From an uncultured Acholeplasmatales bacterium (GTDB taxonomy: Bacteria; Bacillota_I; Bacilli_A; ML615J-28; CAG-698): a DNA stretch of 51,833 nt. Of this stretch, positions 15,505-23,993 are shown piece after piece (the first letter of the stretch is position 1; each line of letters begins with the position of its first letter). The stretch lies in the NCBI GenBank assembly GCA_937877075.1, contig CALEGD010000071.1, positions 1 through 51,833 of the forward strand, written 5' to 3'. Position numbers and translations under genes: made by a program. The notes under the pieces are model-generated. The model searched no databases. It was not told the origin of the DNA and was given only the letters and a program-made list of their open reading frames with translations.

Positions 15505-16508
15505 AAACCCTCGAGTTTGCGAAGAAAATTTTAGAAATCCCCAGCCCTTCAGGTTTTACAAAAAACGTTATTGATTTTCTTGTAGAAGAATGTAAGAACA
15601 GAAATTTAGATTACAAGTTAAATAATAAAGGAAATTTAATTATTGAAATGTCGGGAGAAAACGATTATACAATCGGACTATCTGCCCATGTTGATACCTT
15701 AGGTGCCATGGTTAGAAGTATTAACAGTAACGGAACCCTGCGTTTTAGCGTTATTGGCGGACCAAGTCTTCCGACTTATGACGGTGAATATTGTCAAGTT
15801 ATTACTAGAGATATGCGTAACTTCACCGGAACTATACTTTCAAATAGCCCCTCAGTTCATGTTTTTAAAGACGCAAAAACATTACCTAGAACCGAAGAAA
15901 ATATGCATGTAAGACTTGACGAAAAAGTAAAATCTAGAACCGATGTTGAAGCATTGGGAATAGGTGTTGGTGATTTCATTTGTGTTGACCCGAAAACAGT
16001 CATAACAAAATCCGGATTTCTTAAATCCCGTTTCCTTGATGACAAAATCAGTGTTGCCATTCTTTTTTCACTGATTGATTATATTCAAAATAATAAAGTA
16101 AAATTAAAGAATAATCTTGTTATTATAATTTCAACTTATGAAGAAGTTGGTCATGGTGCCAGTTCTATTCCAAAAGTTGATCAATTAATTGCAGTAGATA
16201 TGGGTTGTATCGGTGAAGATTTAAACTGCACCGAACATGATGTTTCGATTTGTGTTAAGGACAGCACAACTCCTTATGATTATGAAATTACCAATCGCTT
16301 AATTGAACTTGCAAAGAAAAAGAAGTTAAATTATGCCGTAGACATTTATCCTTATTATGGTTCTGATGTCTCAGCAGCTTTGAGGGGTGGCAATAATATC
16401 CGTGGTGGTTTAATCGGCCCCGGTGTCGGTGCATCTCACGGAATGGAAAGAACCCATCTTGATGCCGTAAATAATACTTTACAACTTTTGATTGCTTATA
16501 TAGAATAA
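15501..16508 (+). CDS. M42-family glutamyl/leucyl aminopeptidase
   Basis: Dinuclear metallo-aminopeptidase forming large tetrahedral complexes in relatives (FrvX, YsdC, PepA type), trimming peptides in the cytoplasm. 335 residues with a full set of family residues: AHVDT (first metal His/Asp), RFLDDK (bridging Asp), STYEEVGHG (catalytic Glu pair), AVDMG and GASHGMERTH (final metal His). Translationally coupled to hslO (ATGA), which suggests a shared role in protein quality control. Ends at a bidirectional terminator. Peptide specificity cannot be read directly. Confidence 0.93.
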   Translation: MKTLEFAKKILEIPSPSGFTKNVIDFLVEECKNRNLDYKLNNKGNLIIEMSGENDYTIGLSAHVDTLGAMVRSINSNGTLRFSVIGGPSLPTYDGEYCQVITRDMRNFTGTILSNSPSVHVFKDAKTLPRTEENMHVRLDEKVKSRTDVEALGIGVGDFICVDPKTVITKSGFLKSRFLDDKISVAILFSLIDYIQNNKVKLKNNLVIIISTYEEVGHGASSIPKVDQLIAVDMGCIGEDLNCTEHDVSICVKDSTTPYDYEITNRLIELAKKKKLNYAVDIYPYYGSDVSAALRGGNNIRGGLIGPGVGASHGMERTHLDAVNNTLQLLIAYIE

Positions 16509-16530
16509 AAATCTGTCGCAAGACAGATTT
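16509..16530. terminator. Bidirectional terminator between the M42 peptidase and maf
   Basis: AAATCTGTC/GACAGATTT with loop GCAA, A-rich before and T-rich after, so it works for both convergent genes. The maf stop codon begins at the next base. Confidence 0.88.
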
Positions 16531-17115
16531 TTATTTCTTTTTAAACCAAATATCATATAACGTTTCTATCCTCTTAATTTCCTGATAGAGACGATTAATC
16601 GGCAAACCCATTACATTATAGAAATCACCTTGAATCGACTTGACATGTTTTCCGAACAAACCCTGAATAGCATAACCTCCCGCCTTATCATATGGTTCAT
16701 CGGTATGTATATATGAGTTTATCTCATCTTCGGTTATTTCGTCGATTAAGACTTTGGTATTCTCTACAAAGACTTTTTGGTAATCCCGAAAATTAAGAAA
16801 GACGCCGGTCAGTACATTATGACTTCTACCGGCTAATCCCGATATCATTTTTCGGGCATCATTCGGATCTTTGGGTTTACCGAGGATTCTTTTTTTATAA
16901 ACTACAATTGTATCAGCGCAAATTACCAAATCATTGGGATATTTGGATAAGGTTGCATGTCCTTTTTTTAAGGCCACTTTCGAAACAAAATCGCTTGCTT
17001 CATCATATGAATCAAGTTGTTCATCCACTAAAACAACATCGACAGTGAATTCATAACCAAGTAAAGAAAGTAATTCTTTCCTCCTAGCAGAGGCTGATCC
17101 TAAAATCATCTTCAT
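16531..17115 (-). CDS. maf: Maf-type nucleoside triphosphate pyrophosphatase
   Basis: House-cleaning enzyme that hydrolyses non-canonical dTTP/UTP-type nucleotides; in B. subtilis Maf is also linked to septum arrest. 194 residues with LGSASARRKELL at the N-terminus, DVVLVDEQLD, VICADTIV (catalytic Asp), GKPKDPNDARKM and YDKAGGYAIQG. All core residues present. The ATG overlaps the stop codon of the upstream GDPD (TAATG), so both come from one message. A terminator lies directly after. Confidence 0.95.
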   Translation of the reverse strand: MKMILGSASARRKELLSLLGYEFTVDVVLVDEQLDSYDEASDFVSKVALKKGHATLSKYPNDLVICADTIVVYKKRILGKPKDPNDARKMISGLAGRSHNVLTGVFLNFRDYQKVFVENTKVLIDEITEDEINSYIHTDEPYDKAGGYAIQGLFGKHVKSIQGDFYNVMGLPINRLYQEIKRIETLYDIWFKKK

Positions 17116-18122
17116 TACATACCCATCTCCTCTAACAACTCTACAAGCATATCCGGGTTATCTGTCATAATTACATCAGCTCCGAGTTCAATTAACCTTC
17201 TCATTTCTTCTTTATCGTTGATTGTCCAATACTGAACCGAAATATTACGTCGATGGGCTCTTTTTACATAAGTCTTTTTCGCAAGATTAAATTCAACCCC
17301 GAAGGCTTTCTTCTTAACTGGTATTTGCAGGCATGAAAAAGAGGAATTATCAAAAATATTAACTCCAAACATCTGGGTCAAAACAAATTTGGTAACTTCG
17401 CCAACGCTTCCTCCTCGCATTAAATTCGAATATTTCTCCTTGAGATACTTTTCGATTTCTGTATGAAAAGTTCCGATGACAACTCTTTTGTTTAATTTGT
17501 AATTTTTTAAATTTTCAGTTATCAAAGAATTAAGAATATCAGCAGCAATTAGCCCCGCTTCACCCTCATCCTTAATCTCAACTATAAACATTAACTTTGT
17601 ATCTTTATAAGCTTCAAATATTTCATCAATAGTCGCAATCGCAAGTTTATTTGTTTTAATAACATCTTTACGATCCGCTTGTTCTTTTTCAACCAAATTA
17701 TTATAGGGCATTTGGCCTGCTTTATTCATGAATTTTGCGCCAAAATTAAATTCTCGCAATTCATCAAGAGTATGTTCTCTGATCAAATATTTTTCTTTAC
17801 TTCCGGTTACCTCTTCAACATCACTACATTCGTTAATCCATAAATCATGTATTGCCACAAGTTTTTGGTCTTTTGTAAGACAAAGATCCAGTTCTAGAAT
17901 ATCAATACCGTAATTAAAAACCGCATCATCAAATGCCTTAAAAGTGTTTTCTGGATTAAGATTCTTTCCGCCTCGATGTGCAGCTACCAGCGGTCTTTCG
18001 CCCGGTTTAATGATAAAAGGATTATCTTCAATAACCTTATCTGGAGGTATTACAGCGAAAAAAACCCATAATAATAAAATACTAAAAAGAATTATCCCCA
18101 TAATTTTAAACTTTCTCTTCAT
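17115..18122 (-). CDS. Membrane-anchored glycerophosphodiester phosphodiesterase
   Basis: 335 residues: one N-terminal helix (about 7-25), a short linker, then a complete extracytoplasmic GDPD domain. Key residues are intact: AHRGGKNLNPENTFKAF (first His, Arg, Glu), LELDLCLTKD (metal Glu/Asp) and IHD (second His); the C-terminal YWTINDKEEMRRL and GADVIMTDNPD are standard. With the active site outside the membrane it may cleave glycerophosphodiesters or glycerol-phosphate polymers such as lipoteichoic acid. A two-gene unit with maf. Ribosome binding site CGGAG, 9 bases from the ATG. Contrast with the GDPD at 2016-2729, which lacks the first His. Confidence 0.93.
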   Translation of the reverse strand: MKRKFKIMGIILFSILLLWVFFAVIPPDKVIEDNPFIIKPGERPLVAAHRGGKNLNPENTFKAFDDAVFNYGIDILELDLCLTKDQKLVAIHDLWINECSDVEEVTGSKEKYLIREHTLDELREFNFGAKFMNKAGQMPYNNLVEKEQADRKDVIKTNKLAIATIDEIFEAYKDTKLMFIVEIKDEGEAGLIAADILNSLITENLKNYKLNKRVVIGTFHTEIEKYLKEKYSNLMRGGSVGEVTKFVLTQMFGVNIFDNSSFSCLQIPVKKKAFGVEFNLAKKTYVKRAHRRNISVQYWTINDKEEMRRLIELGADVIMTDNPDMLVELLEEMGM

Positions 18123-18177
18123 CTCATCATACTCCGTTTCTAAAAAGGATTATATCATTATTTGTCTTTTTTATAAA

Positions 18178-18214
18178 GAAAAAAACCAAAATACCCGAAG
18201 AATATTTTGGTTTT
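18178..18214 (-). terminator. Rho-independent terminator of the DUF2512 gene
   Basis: Twelve-base stem AAAACCAAAATA/TATTTTGGTTTT with a 9-base loop, followed by Ts on the minus strand. Confidence 0.8.
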
Positions 18215-18220
18215 AACAAT

Positions 18221-18565
18221 TTAATCAGCTCTTTCCAAATAGCGATGGAGCACCATTTCAATTATGAAGATTAAAACCACAAACGTCAGACTGCTAATCC
18301 AGGTGATATAGAAGTTGATTGTGAGTATATCTATTATCCAAGCAATCAAGGCGGCTAAAACCGCATCTGCAACCGCAGCCGACATATTTCCGTACCGTGG
18401 AAGTATAAGAATATCGCCAATAAGAAATGTTAAGAGAGAAATGGCTAGTGAGGTAATAAATATCCACAATAGTCCATTATCTTCAATTAGCCCGTAGGCT
18501 ACCCATGCACTAACAAATACCAATATTATTTTTAAAATTAACCCTAAATAAACTCGTTTCATCAT
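18221..18565 (-). CDS. DUF2512 (YndM-like) four-helix membrane protein
   Basis: 114 residues with four membrane helices (about 7-27, 31-51, 64-84 and 87-107). The loop GDILILPRYGN and the ADAVLAALIAWI helix match the Bacillus YndM/DUF2512 family, whose function is unknown although many members are expressed in sporulating bacteria. Two adjacent ATGs; either could start after GAAAGGAAAC. Monocistronic, with its own terminator. Confidence 0.82.
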   Translation of the reverse strand: MMKRVYLGLILKIILVFVSAWVAYGLIEDNGLLWIFITSLAISLLTFLIGDILILPRYGNMSAAVADAVLAALIAWIIDILTINFYITWISSLTFVVLIFIIEMVLHRYLERAD

Positions 18566-18626
18566 TGTTTCCTTTCTTTGTTTTCTTTCTCTATTATTCC
18601 CAAAACATTGTCTTTTATAATGAAGA

Positions 18627-18651
18627 AATGCGATTCTATATGAATCGCATT
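18627..18651 (-). terminator. Terminator of the tilS-hpt-ftsH-rqcP unit
   Basis: AATGCGATTC/GAATCGCATT stem with a 5-base loop, overlapping the rqcP stop codon; T-rich sequence follows on the minus strand. Confidence 0.75.
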
Positions 18652-18904
18652 AATTTTCGTTTATTAAAATAATTTCAAACATCTCTTTGGCTTCTTCCTT
18701 TTTAACACTAGGTTGTAGAGAAAGGACTTTAAAGATGACTTTCTTCTTAAAATAGTTTACTTCAACAATGTCACCAACTTTTAGAACCGTGCTCGGTTTG
18801 GCCACCTTAGAATTCACTAAGACTTTTCCAGATTCACCGGCTTCTTTCGCAACCGTACGACGTTTGATGATTCGAGAAACCTTGAGAAACTTATCAAGCC
18901 TCAT
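18650..18904 (-). CDS. rqcP: S4-domain ribosome quality control protein RqcP (YabO/Hsp15 type)
   Basis: Binds 50S-nascent chain-tRNA complexes and helps RqcH add C-terminal alanine tails (literature on B. subtilis YabO). 84 residues, all one S4 RNA-binding domain: MRLDKFLKVSRIIKRRTVA, GKVLVNSKVAKPSTVLKVGDIVEV. Its ATG lies 11 bases inside the end of ftsH. In Bacillus this gene is next to yabP-yabQ; here it is 14 kb from them and attached to ftsH instead. Confidence 0.92.
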   Translation of the reverse strand: MRLDKFLKVSRIIKRRTVAKEAGESGKVLVNSKVAKPSTVLKVGDIVEVNYFKKKVIFKVLSLQPSVKKEEAKEMFEIILINEN

Positions 18905-20921
18905 CCTTAGGTTTTTCTCCGTCTTCAGCCTTTTCTTCTTCCTGTTGAGCCCGTTTTTTAGCTTCTTCCATAGCCTTTAATTGCTTTCGGTAAATTTCTT
19001 GTAATTCTTCTTCCTTTTCCTGAGCAATTCTCTCGGCTTCCTCTTTAGCTTTTTTCTTTTCCCACCAGGTGAGTTTACCGGTATCGGCCAATTCATAGAT
19101 ATCTTCCTTAGTCAAGGTTTCAATTTCTATCAAATGATTGGCTAACAAAATCAGCAGATCCTTATTTTCGGTTAAAACCTCTTTTGCTTTATTATAGCAT
19201 TCATCAATAATTTCTCTGATGGCTTGGTCGATTTCTAAAGCAATTTGATCCGAGAAATTTTTGTCTTTCATATAATCGCGGCCAAGGAAAACCTCATAGG
19301 ATGATCTTTCATACTGAATTGGTCCAAGTTTACTCATACCGTATTCAGTAACCATTGCCCGGGCAATTCTTGTTGCCTTTTGAAAATCATTATGAGCTCC
19401 GGTTGTAATTTCGTTAGTCATCAATTCTTCCGAAACCCGTCCACCCAATAGGCCGGTAATAGTATCAAGGAGACCATTCTTTGTTTGTAAGAACCTTTCT
19501 TCTTCCGGTGTCATCAAATTATAACCGCCAGCTTCCCCGCGGGGAACAATTGTTACCTTTTGTACAATGTCGGCTTTATCAAGTTTTAAACCTAGAACGG
19601 CATGTCCGGCTTCATGATAAGCAACAATACGTTTTTCGGTTTCCGAATACTTACGGCTCCGTTTAGCCGGTCCCATCAGTACCCGGTCAACTGCTTCATC
19701 TATATCATAAATTTTAATCTCTTTACGCCCTTCACGTGCAGCAAGCAAAGCCGCTTCATTTAGAAGGTTTTCAAGATCGGCACCGGAGAATCCTGGTGTT
19801 CTTTTTGCGATATCGTTAAGATTAATTTTCGAAGAAATTTTCTTATTCCGAGCATGAACCTTTAAAATTGCCGTTCTACCCGCTACATCAGGGTTAGAAA
19901 TTCTAATTTGACGATCGAATCGTCCCGGACGAAGTAGGGCTGGATCCAAAACATCGCCACGATTTGTTGCGGCCATTACAATGACTCCAGAGTTTTCTTC
20001 AAAACCATCCATCTCAACGAGTAATTGGTTTAAGGTTTGTTCACGTTCATCATGACCGCCGCCTAAACCAGCACCTCTTTGACGGCCAACGGCATCAATC
20101 TCATCAATGAAGACAATACAAGGCGCATTTTGTTTAGCAGTTTTAAACATATCGCGAACACGACTGGCACCGACACCAACGAACATTTCTACAAAGTCAC
20201 TACCAGAAATTGAATAGAAGGGAACTTTTGCTTCACCGGCTACCGCCTTTGCAAGCAATGTTTTACCGGTTCCCGGAGGTCCTATTAACAAAATTCCTTT
20301 AGGAATTCTGGCGCCAATTTCAAAATATTTTTTAGGATATTTTAAAAAGTCAATGACTTCTTCAAGTTCTTCACGTTCCTCATCCACACCGGCAACATCC
20401 TTAAATGTTACTTTCGATTGCCGATTGATTCTTGCTCTTGATTTTCCAAAATCAAATGCTTTATTGTTTCCGGAATTGGTATTTCGGAAAAGGAAAATCA
20501 TAAATCCAACAAAAAGAACAATCGGAATCAAGAAACTGATAATCGATAGCCAATCAGTTGAACTGAGCGGTGTATTAGTATAAGGAATATCCATAGAGTC
20601 AATCAAAGGATAAAACTTAAGTAAAAAGATGTCCTCAAGGATGATTAATTGATATCTTCTTCCGTTTCCCTCTTCATCCAAATAAGTTCCTGATACCGTC
20701 AACCAGCCGAAATTTTCTCCCCCGACCGGGGTGATGTTAACTGACTCTATTTTTTCTTCATTCAGATATAATTCAAAATCATTTTCATCTAGTATATCCG
20801 GTTTGCCGGTTGCATTTCTCATAAAGAAATAAATACCGACAACTACCAGAATTATTATTAATATTACGCCTAAATCAGTTCTAAGACCCCTTTTAGGCTG
20901 TTGTTGTGGTCCTTGTGCCAT
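18894..20921 (-). CDS. ftsH: ATP-dependent zinc metalloprotease FtsH
   Basis: Membrane AAA+ protease that extracts and degrades membrane and regulatory proteins. 675 residues: helix at about 17-35, extracellular domain, second helix at about 110-130, AAA module with Walker A GPPGTGKT, Walker B IVFIDEIDAVG and arginine-finger region RPGRFDRQI, then the M41 peptidase with HEAGH (zinc His pair) and the downstream metal Glu/Asp segment; the tail is a charged coiled coil (EEAERIAQEKEEE). ATG 20921 is preferred over the adjacent upstream TTG because GGAGG sits 6 bases before it. Gene order tilS-hpt-ftsH as in Bacillus; rqcP overlaps downstream. Confidence 0.98.
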   Translation of the reverse strand: MAQGPQQQPKRGLRTDLGVILIIILVVVGIYFFMRNATGKPDILDENDFELYLNEEKIESVNITPVGGENFGWLTVSGTYLDEEGNGRRYQLIILEDIFLLKFYPLIDSMDIPYTNTPLSSTDWLSIISFLIPIVLFVGFMIFLFRNTNSGNNKAFDFGKSRARINRQSKVTFKDVAGVDEEREELEEVIDFLKYPKKYFEIGARIPKGILLIGPPGTGKTLLAKAVAGEAKVPFYSISGSDFVEMFVGVGASRVRDMFKTAKQNAPCIVFIDEIDAVGRQRGAGLGGGHDEREQTLNQLLVEMDGFEENSGVIVMAATNRGDVLDPALLRPGRFDRQIRISNPDVAGRTAILKVHARNKKISSKINLNDIAKRTPGFSGADLENLLNEAALLAAREGRKEIKIYDIDEAVDRVLMGPAKRSRKYSETEKRIVAYHEAGHAVLGLKLDKADIVQKVTIVPRGEAGGYNLMTPEEERFLQTKNGLLDTITGLLGGRVSEELMTNEITTGAHNDFQKATRIARAMVTEYGMSKLGPIQYERSSYEVFLGRDYMKDKNFSDQIALEIDQAIREIIDECYNKAKEVLTENKDLLILLANHLIEIETLTKEDIYELADTGKLTWWEKKKAKEEAERIAQEKEEELQEIYRKQLKAMEEAKKRAQQEEEKAEDGEKPKDEA

Positions 20922-20931
20922 CAAATCCTCC

Positions 20932-21468
20932 TTATTTCTTATAAACGGATTCTTTCAAGACTCCGATATAGTCAAGATTGCGGTATATTTCATTATAATC
21001 AAGTCCAAAACCAACCACGAATTTGTTGGGTATCTCATGGCCAATATACTTTGGGTTCATTATGACCTTTCTTCCCGCAGGTTTGTCCAGTAATGTTACA
21101 ACTTCGATGCTGGCAGCACCACGATCTTGAAGAAGATGCATTACTTCTTCCAATGTGAAGCCAGTATCAACAATATCTTCGATAAGTAGGAGATGCCTGT
21201 CTTTGACCGGAGTCGCAATATCTTTAAGAACCATAACAGTTCCTTTGGATTTTGTTCCTTCATAACTGGAAGCTTGCATAAAGTCGATTTCAATATCGCA
21301 TTTAATATGTTTGATTAATTCCGCAAGGAAGGGAATGCATCCTTTCAGAAGTCCGATTAAGACCGGTCTTTTATCTTGATAATCGGCAGTGATCTTTTTG
21401 CCCAGCCGTTCACAAATACGAACAATTTCTCCGTGACTTAATAAGATTTCTTCTACAAAACTATCCAT
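20932..21468 (-). CDS. hpt: Hypoxanthine phosphoribosyltransferase
   Basis: Purine salvage: hypoxanthine or guanine plus PRPP to IMP or GMP. 178 residues, normal length. PRPP-binding motif LLIEDIVDTGFTL is intact, with the preceding PVLIGLLKGCIPFLAEL and the C-terminal VVGFGLDYNEIYRNL. Overlaps the 3' end of tilS by 8 bases and sits 10 bases before ftsH, the classic Firmicutes tilS-hpt-ftsH operon. Confidence 0.97.
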   Translation of the reverse strand: MDSFVEEILLSHGEIVRICERLGKKITADYQDKRPVLIGLLKGCIPFLAELIKHIKCDIEIDFMQASSYEGTKSKGTVMVLKDIATPVKDRHLLLIEDIVDTGFTLEEVMHLLQDRGAASIEVVTLLDKPAGRKVIMNPKYIGHEIPNKFVVGFGLDYNEIYRNLDYIGVLKESVYKK

Positions 21469-22786
21469 CGTTATTTTCCACCTTTATTATAATATTATTA
21501 TTCTTAATTTGTTTCAGAATTGAACTTTTTCTGATTCCGAGAACCGCAAGAATTTCTTGATCCTTCTCACATATTATGACTTGTTCTCTTTCTAAAATAC
21601 CAATCTTTTTGTCTATTAAAAGATCCTTAACTTTTTTATAACCTGTTTCTAATAAAATTTTATCACCGTTTCTGCGACTCCGCAAACGAATCGGCAACAT
21701 ATTAGTATTATACCACAAATCATTCAAATTGGGAATATCGACACAAACTTTTTTCATAACATTTACGGTAATCTTGTCACTCACTTGATAACTTCCCAAA
21801 TCATCTATAAGAATATCGAAGGAGGGGGCAACAATCTCCCGATTATAAAAAGATATAATACCATATTCCTTTACAAAAGTAAATTTTCCTTTAAAGTAAT
21901 GCTTCAAATTCTTCTTTTTTGATTTAATCAGTTTAATTATTTCATCCACATTCTTTTTAGAAAGTTCATATCTTTTCAAACAAGCAAAGAGAACTTCAAC
22001 TTGTAAGAAATCAGAAAGCTGTAGAAAGTCTTCACTAGAAAAGGAAAAACAGTCTTCTTTTGTTTTAATCAGACTTTGAAAAGCAGAAACTTTATCTTCT
22101 AAGAGATGATTTGCTTCTTTAAGAATATCAGAAAAATACTGAAATTTTAAATGAACATTTTCATCTTCCTTGAAGAGGATAGGAACAATCTCCTTACGGA
22201 TTCTATTTCTGGTATAAACTTCATCAAAATTAGATTCATCCTGATAATACTTTATTTTATGTAATTCGGCGTAATTTATCAGTTCATCTTTTGTAACCTC
22301 AAGGAATGGCCTTAACAAATGCAAACCATGAAAAGTTGAAACAGAATCCATTCCCGAATAACCTTTTAAATTGCTTCCGCGAATAATCCTCATCAGAATC
22401 GTTTCAATATTATCATTGGCATGATGAGCTAAAACAAGATAATCAGCTTTTGCTTTCTCACAAACCTTTCTAAAGAAGGTATAGCGTTCTCGTCTGGCAT
22501 AATTTTGAAAGTTTCCCTTTTTCTTCTTTTTCATTACCTCAATATGACAGGCGATATCTCTTTCTAAACAAAACTCTTTGATAAATTCTTCTTCAATTTC
22601 TGATTGAGTTCTTTTCTTATGATTAAAATGGGCAATATGGAGAATCAAGCAAAATCTTTCCTTCAAACTTAAAAAAGCCTGAAGTAAAGCCATTGAATCA
22701 ACTCCGGTAGATACCGCCAGAACTAAAGTCTTATTTTTTAATTCCAGTTTATTGTTATTAAAAAAGTTCACTAAGATTTTTTCCAT
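21461..22786 (-). CDS. tilS: tRNA(Ile)-lysidine synthetase
   Basis: Changes C34 of tRNA-Ile(CAU) to lysidine so that it reads AUA; essential. 441 residues: N-terminal PP-loop ATPase domain with AVSTGVDSM at about 25-33. The canonical motif is SGGxDS; the STGxDS variant also occurs in some other Firmicutes. Further family marks are AHFNHKKR, RRERYTFFRK, LAHHANDNIETILMR and NRIRKEIVPIL; the C-terminal substrate domain ends with RLRSRRNGDKI and KVKDLLIDKKI. First gene of the unit; a TATAAT lies about 15 bases upstream of the ATG. Confidence 0.96.
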   Translation of the reverse strand: MEKILVNFFNNNKLELKNKTLVLAVSTGVDSMALLQAFLSLKERFCLILHIAHFNHKKRTQSEIEEEFIKEFCLERDIACHIEVMKKKKKGNFQNYARRERYTFFRKVCEKAKADYLVLAHHANDNIETILMRIIRGSNLKGYSGMDSVSTFHGLHLLRPFLEVTKDELINYAELHKIKYYQDESNFDEVYTRNRIRKEIVPILFKEDENVHLKFQYFSDILKEANHLLEDKVSAFQSLIKTKEDCFSFSSEDFLQLSDFLQVEVLFACLKRYELSKKNVDEIIKLIKSKKKNLKHYFKGKFTFVKEYGIISFYNREIVAPSFDILIDDLGSYQVSDKITVNVMKKVCVDIPNLNDLWYNTNMLPIRLRSRRNGDKILLETGYKKVKDLLIDKKIGILEREQVIICEKDQEILAVLGIRKSSILKQIKNNNIIIKVENNDG

Positions 22787-22842
22787 ATTACACCTAAAAA
22801 TATTATACTATAAATATACTTCATCTTCGCCTAAAAATCAAG

Positions 22843-22869
22843 AAAAAAGTAGTTCTTCCCGAACTACTT
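22843..22869 (-). terminator. Terminator of the murF-ddl unit
   Basis: AAGTAGTTC/GAACTACTT stem, 5-base loop, followed on the minus strand by TTTTTC. The stem overlaps the last codons of ddl. Confidence 0.85.
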
Positions 22870-23982
22870 CTTCAAAAGCTTTGTTGTTGATAAAACCATT
22901 GATTTAAAAGAATTAAGCTTTAAATCGTTTTTATATTTTATTTTTAAAGCAGAAGTTATCATTTGATCAATCAAATCAGCAAACCCCATCTGGTCTTCAA
23001 ACAAATAATATGCAAGCGATCCGGGAATGGTGTTAACCTCATTCACATATATTTTCTTCTCATCACAATTATAAAGATAATCAATTCTTATAACTCCCCC
23101 TATAAAATGACCTTTAGCTATCCTAATACTTATATTACTAATCTCAGCTTGTAATTTTGTCGGTATCAAGGCAGGAATCTGATGAGACGAACTGGACGGT
23201 AAATATTTATCCGAAAAAGTAAGATAGGCATTTTCCGATTTTACTTCCTCGATTTCTGATAGTTCGTAATCACCGTTTTTCTCCAAAACAGCTTGGTTAA
23301 ACTCCTTAAAGTTTATTAACTTCTTTTCAATTAAAATCCGATCCTCATATTTAAAAGCATAATTAATGCCGGCAAGCAACTCTTCTCTATTTTCCGCAAT
23401 CTTAATCCCGATGCTTGAACCGAGCGAAACCGGTTTTATAATAACCGGATAATCAAATTTTTCAATCTCATCCAACAGTAAATCTTTATTTATTTTAAAG
23501 TCGGAAATTGTATAAAAAAGGTATGGCAAGACCGAAATATCGTCAAGAACCAACAATTTCTTTGTATAAAACTTATCTTGAAAAAGAGCTGCAACCAGAG
23601 TATCTGAACTGGCATATGCAGTATCAAGAATTTTAAAGTAGCCGGCAAGACTTCCGTCTTCCACATTTTTCCCGTGAACAATCGGAAGAATAACATCAAG
23701 AGGTTTCCGGTACTTTCTCGGCAGACGGCCAATCCCCTTAATCATTAAAACTTTATCTTCCTTATAAAAAGTAATCCGATAATGTTTGAAGTTTTCTTTT
23801 TGAAATGTTTTTAAATCGGTAAAATTGGGCCCTACCCAGAACTGACCATCTTTGGTCAGGTAAATCGGTAAGACCTCGTATTTGTATGTATTTATTGCAT
23901 GACTTGCTTGAATTAGTGATAAAATTGAGATCTCATGTTCTACGGAGTTTCCACCAAAAATAATCCCAATTCTTTTTTTCAA
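22864..23982 (-). CDS. ddl: D-alanine-D-alanine ligase
   Basis: Makes the D-Ala-D-Ala terminus of the peptidoglycan stem peptide. ATP-grasp enzyme of 372 residues: N-terminal IGIIFGGNSVEHEISI, catalytic Ser segment near SSDTLVAALFQDK, YPVIIKPVSLGSSIGI, and the metal site VIRIDYLYNCDEKKIYVNEVNTIPGS split around residue 315-340. The start is TTG 23982, preceded by AGGGGGGG, an unusually G-rich ribosome binding site; no in-frame ATG gives a complete N-terminus. It follows murF by 11 bases, an expected pairing because MurF uses D-Ala-D-Ala. Confidence 0.95.
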   Translation of the reverse strand: MKKRIGIIFGGNSVEHEISILSLIQASHAINTYKYEVLPIYLTKDGQFWVGPNFTDLKTFQKENFKHYRITFYKEDKVLMIKGIGRLPRKYRKPLDVILPIVHGKNVEDGSLAGYFKILDTAYASSDTLVAALFQDKFYTKKLLVLDDISVLPYLFYTISDFKINKDLLLDEIEKFDYPVIIKPVSLGSSIGIKIAENREELLAGINYAFKYEDRILIEKKLINFKEFNQAVLEKNGDYELSEIEEVKSENAYLTFSDKYLPSSSSHQIPALIPTKLQAEISNISIRIAKGHFIGGVIRIDYLYNCDEKKIYVNEVNTIPGSLAYYLFEDQMGFADLIDQMITSALKIKYKNDLKLNSFKSMVLSTTKLLKK

Positions 23983-23993
23983 ATTTTCCCCCC

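Noticed and set aside
21461..22786. TilS ATP loop STGVDS as a loss-of-function sign
   Set aside because: Ser-Thr-Gly variants of SGGxDS occur in other Firmicutes TilS proteins, and the rest of the protein is intact.
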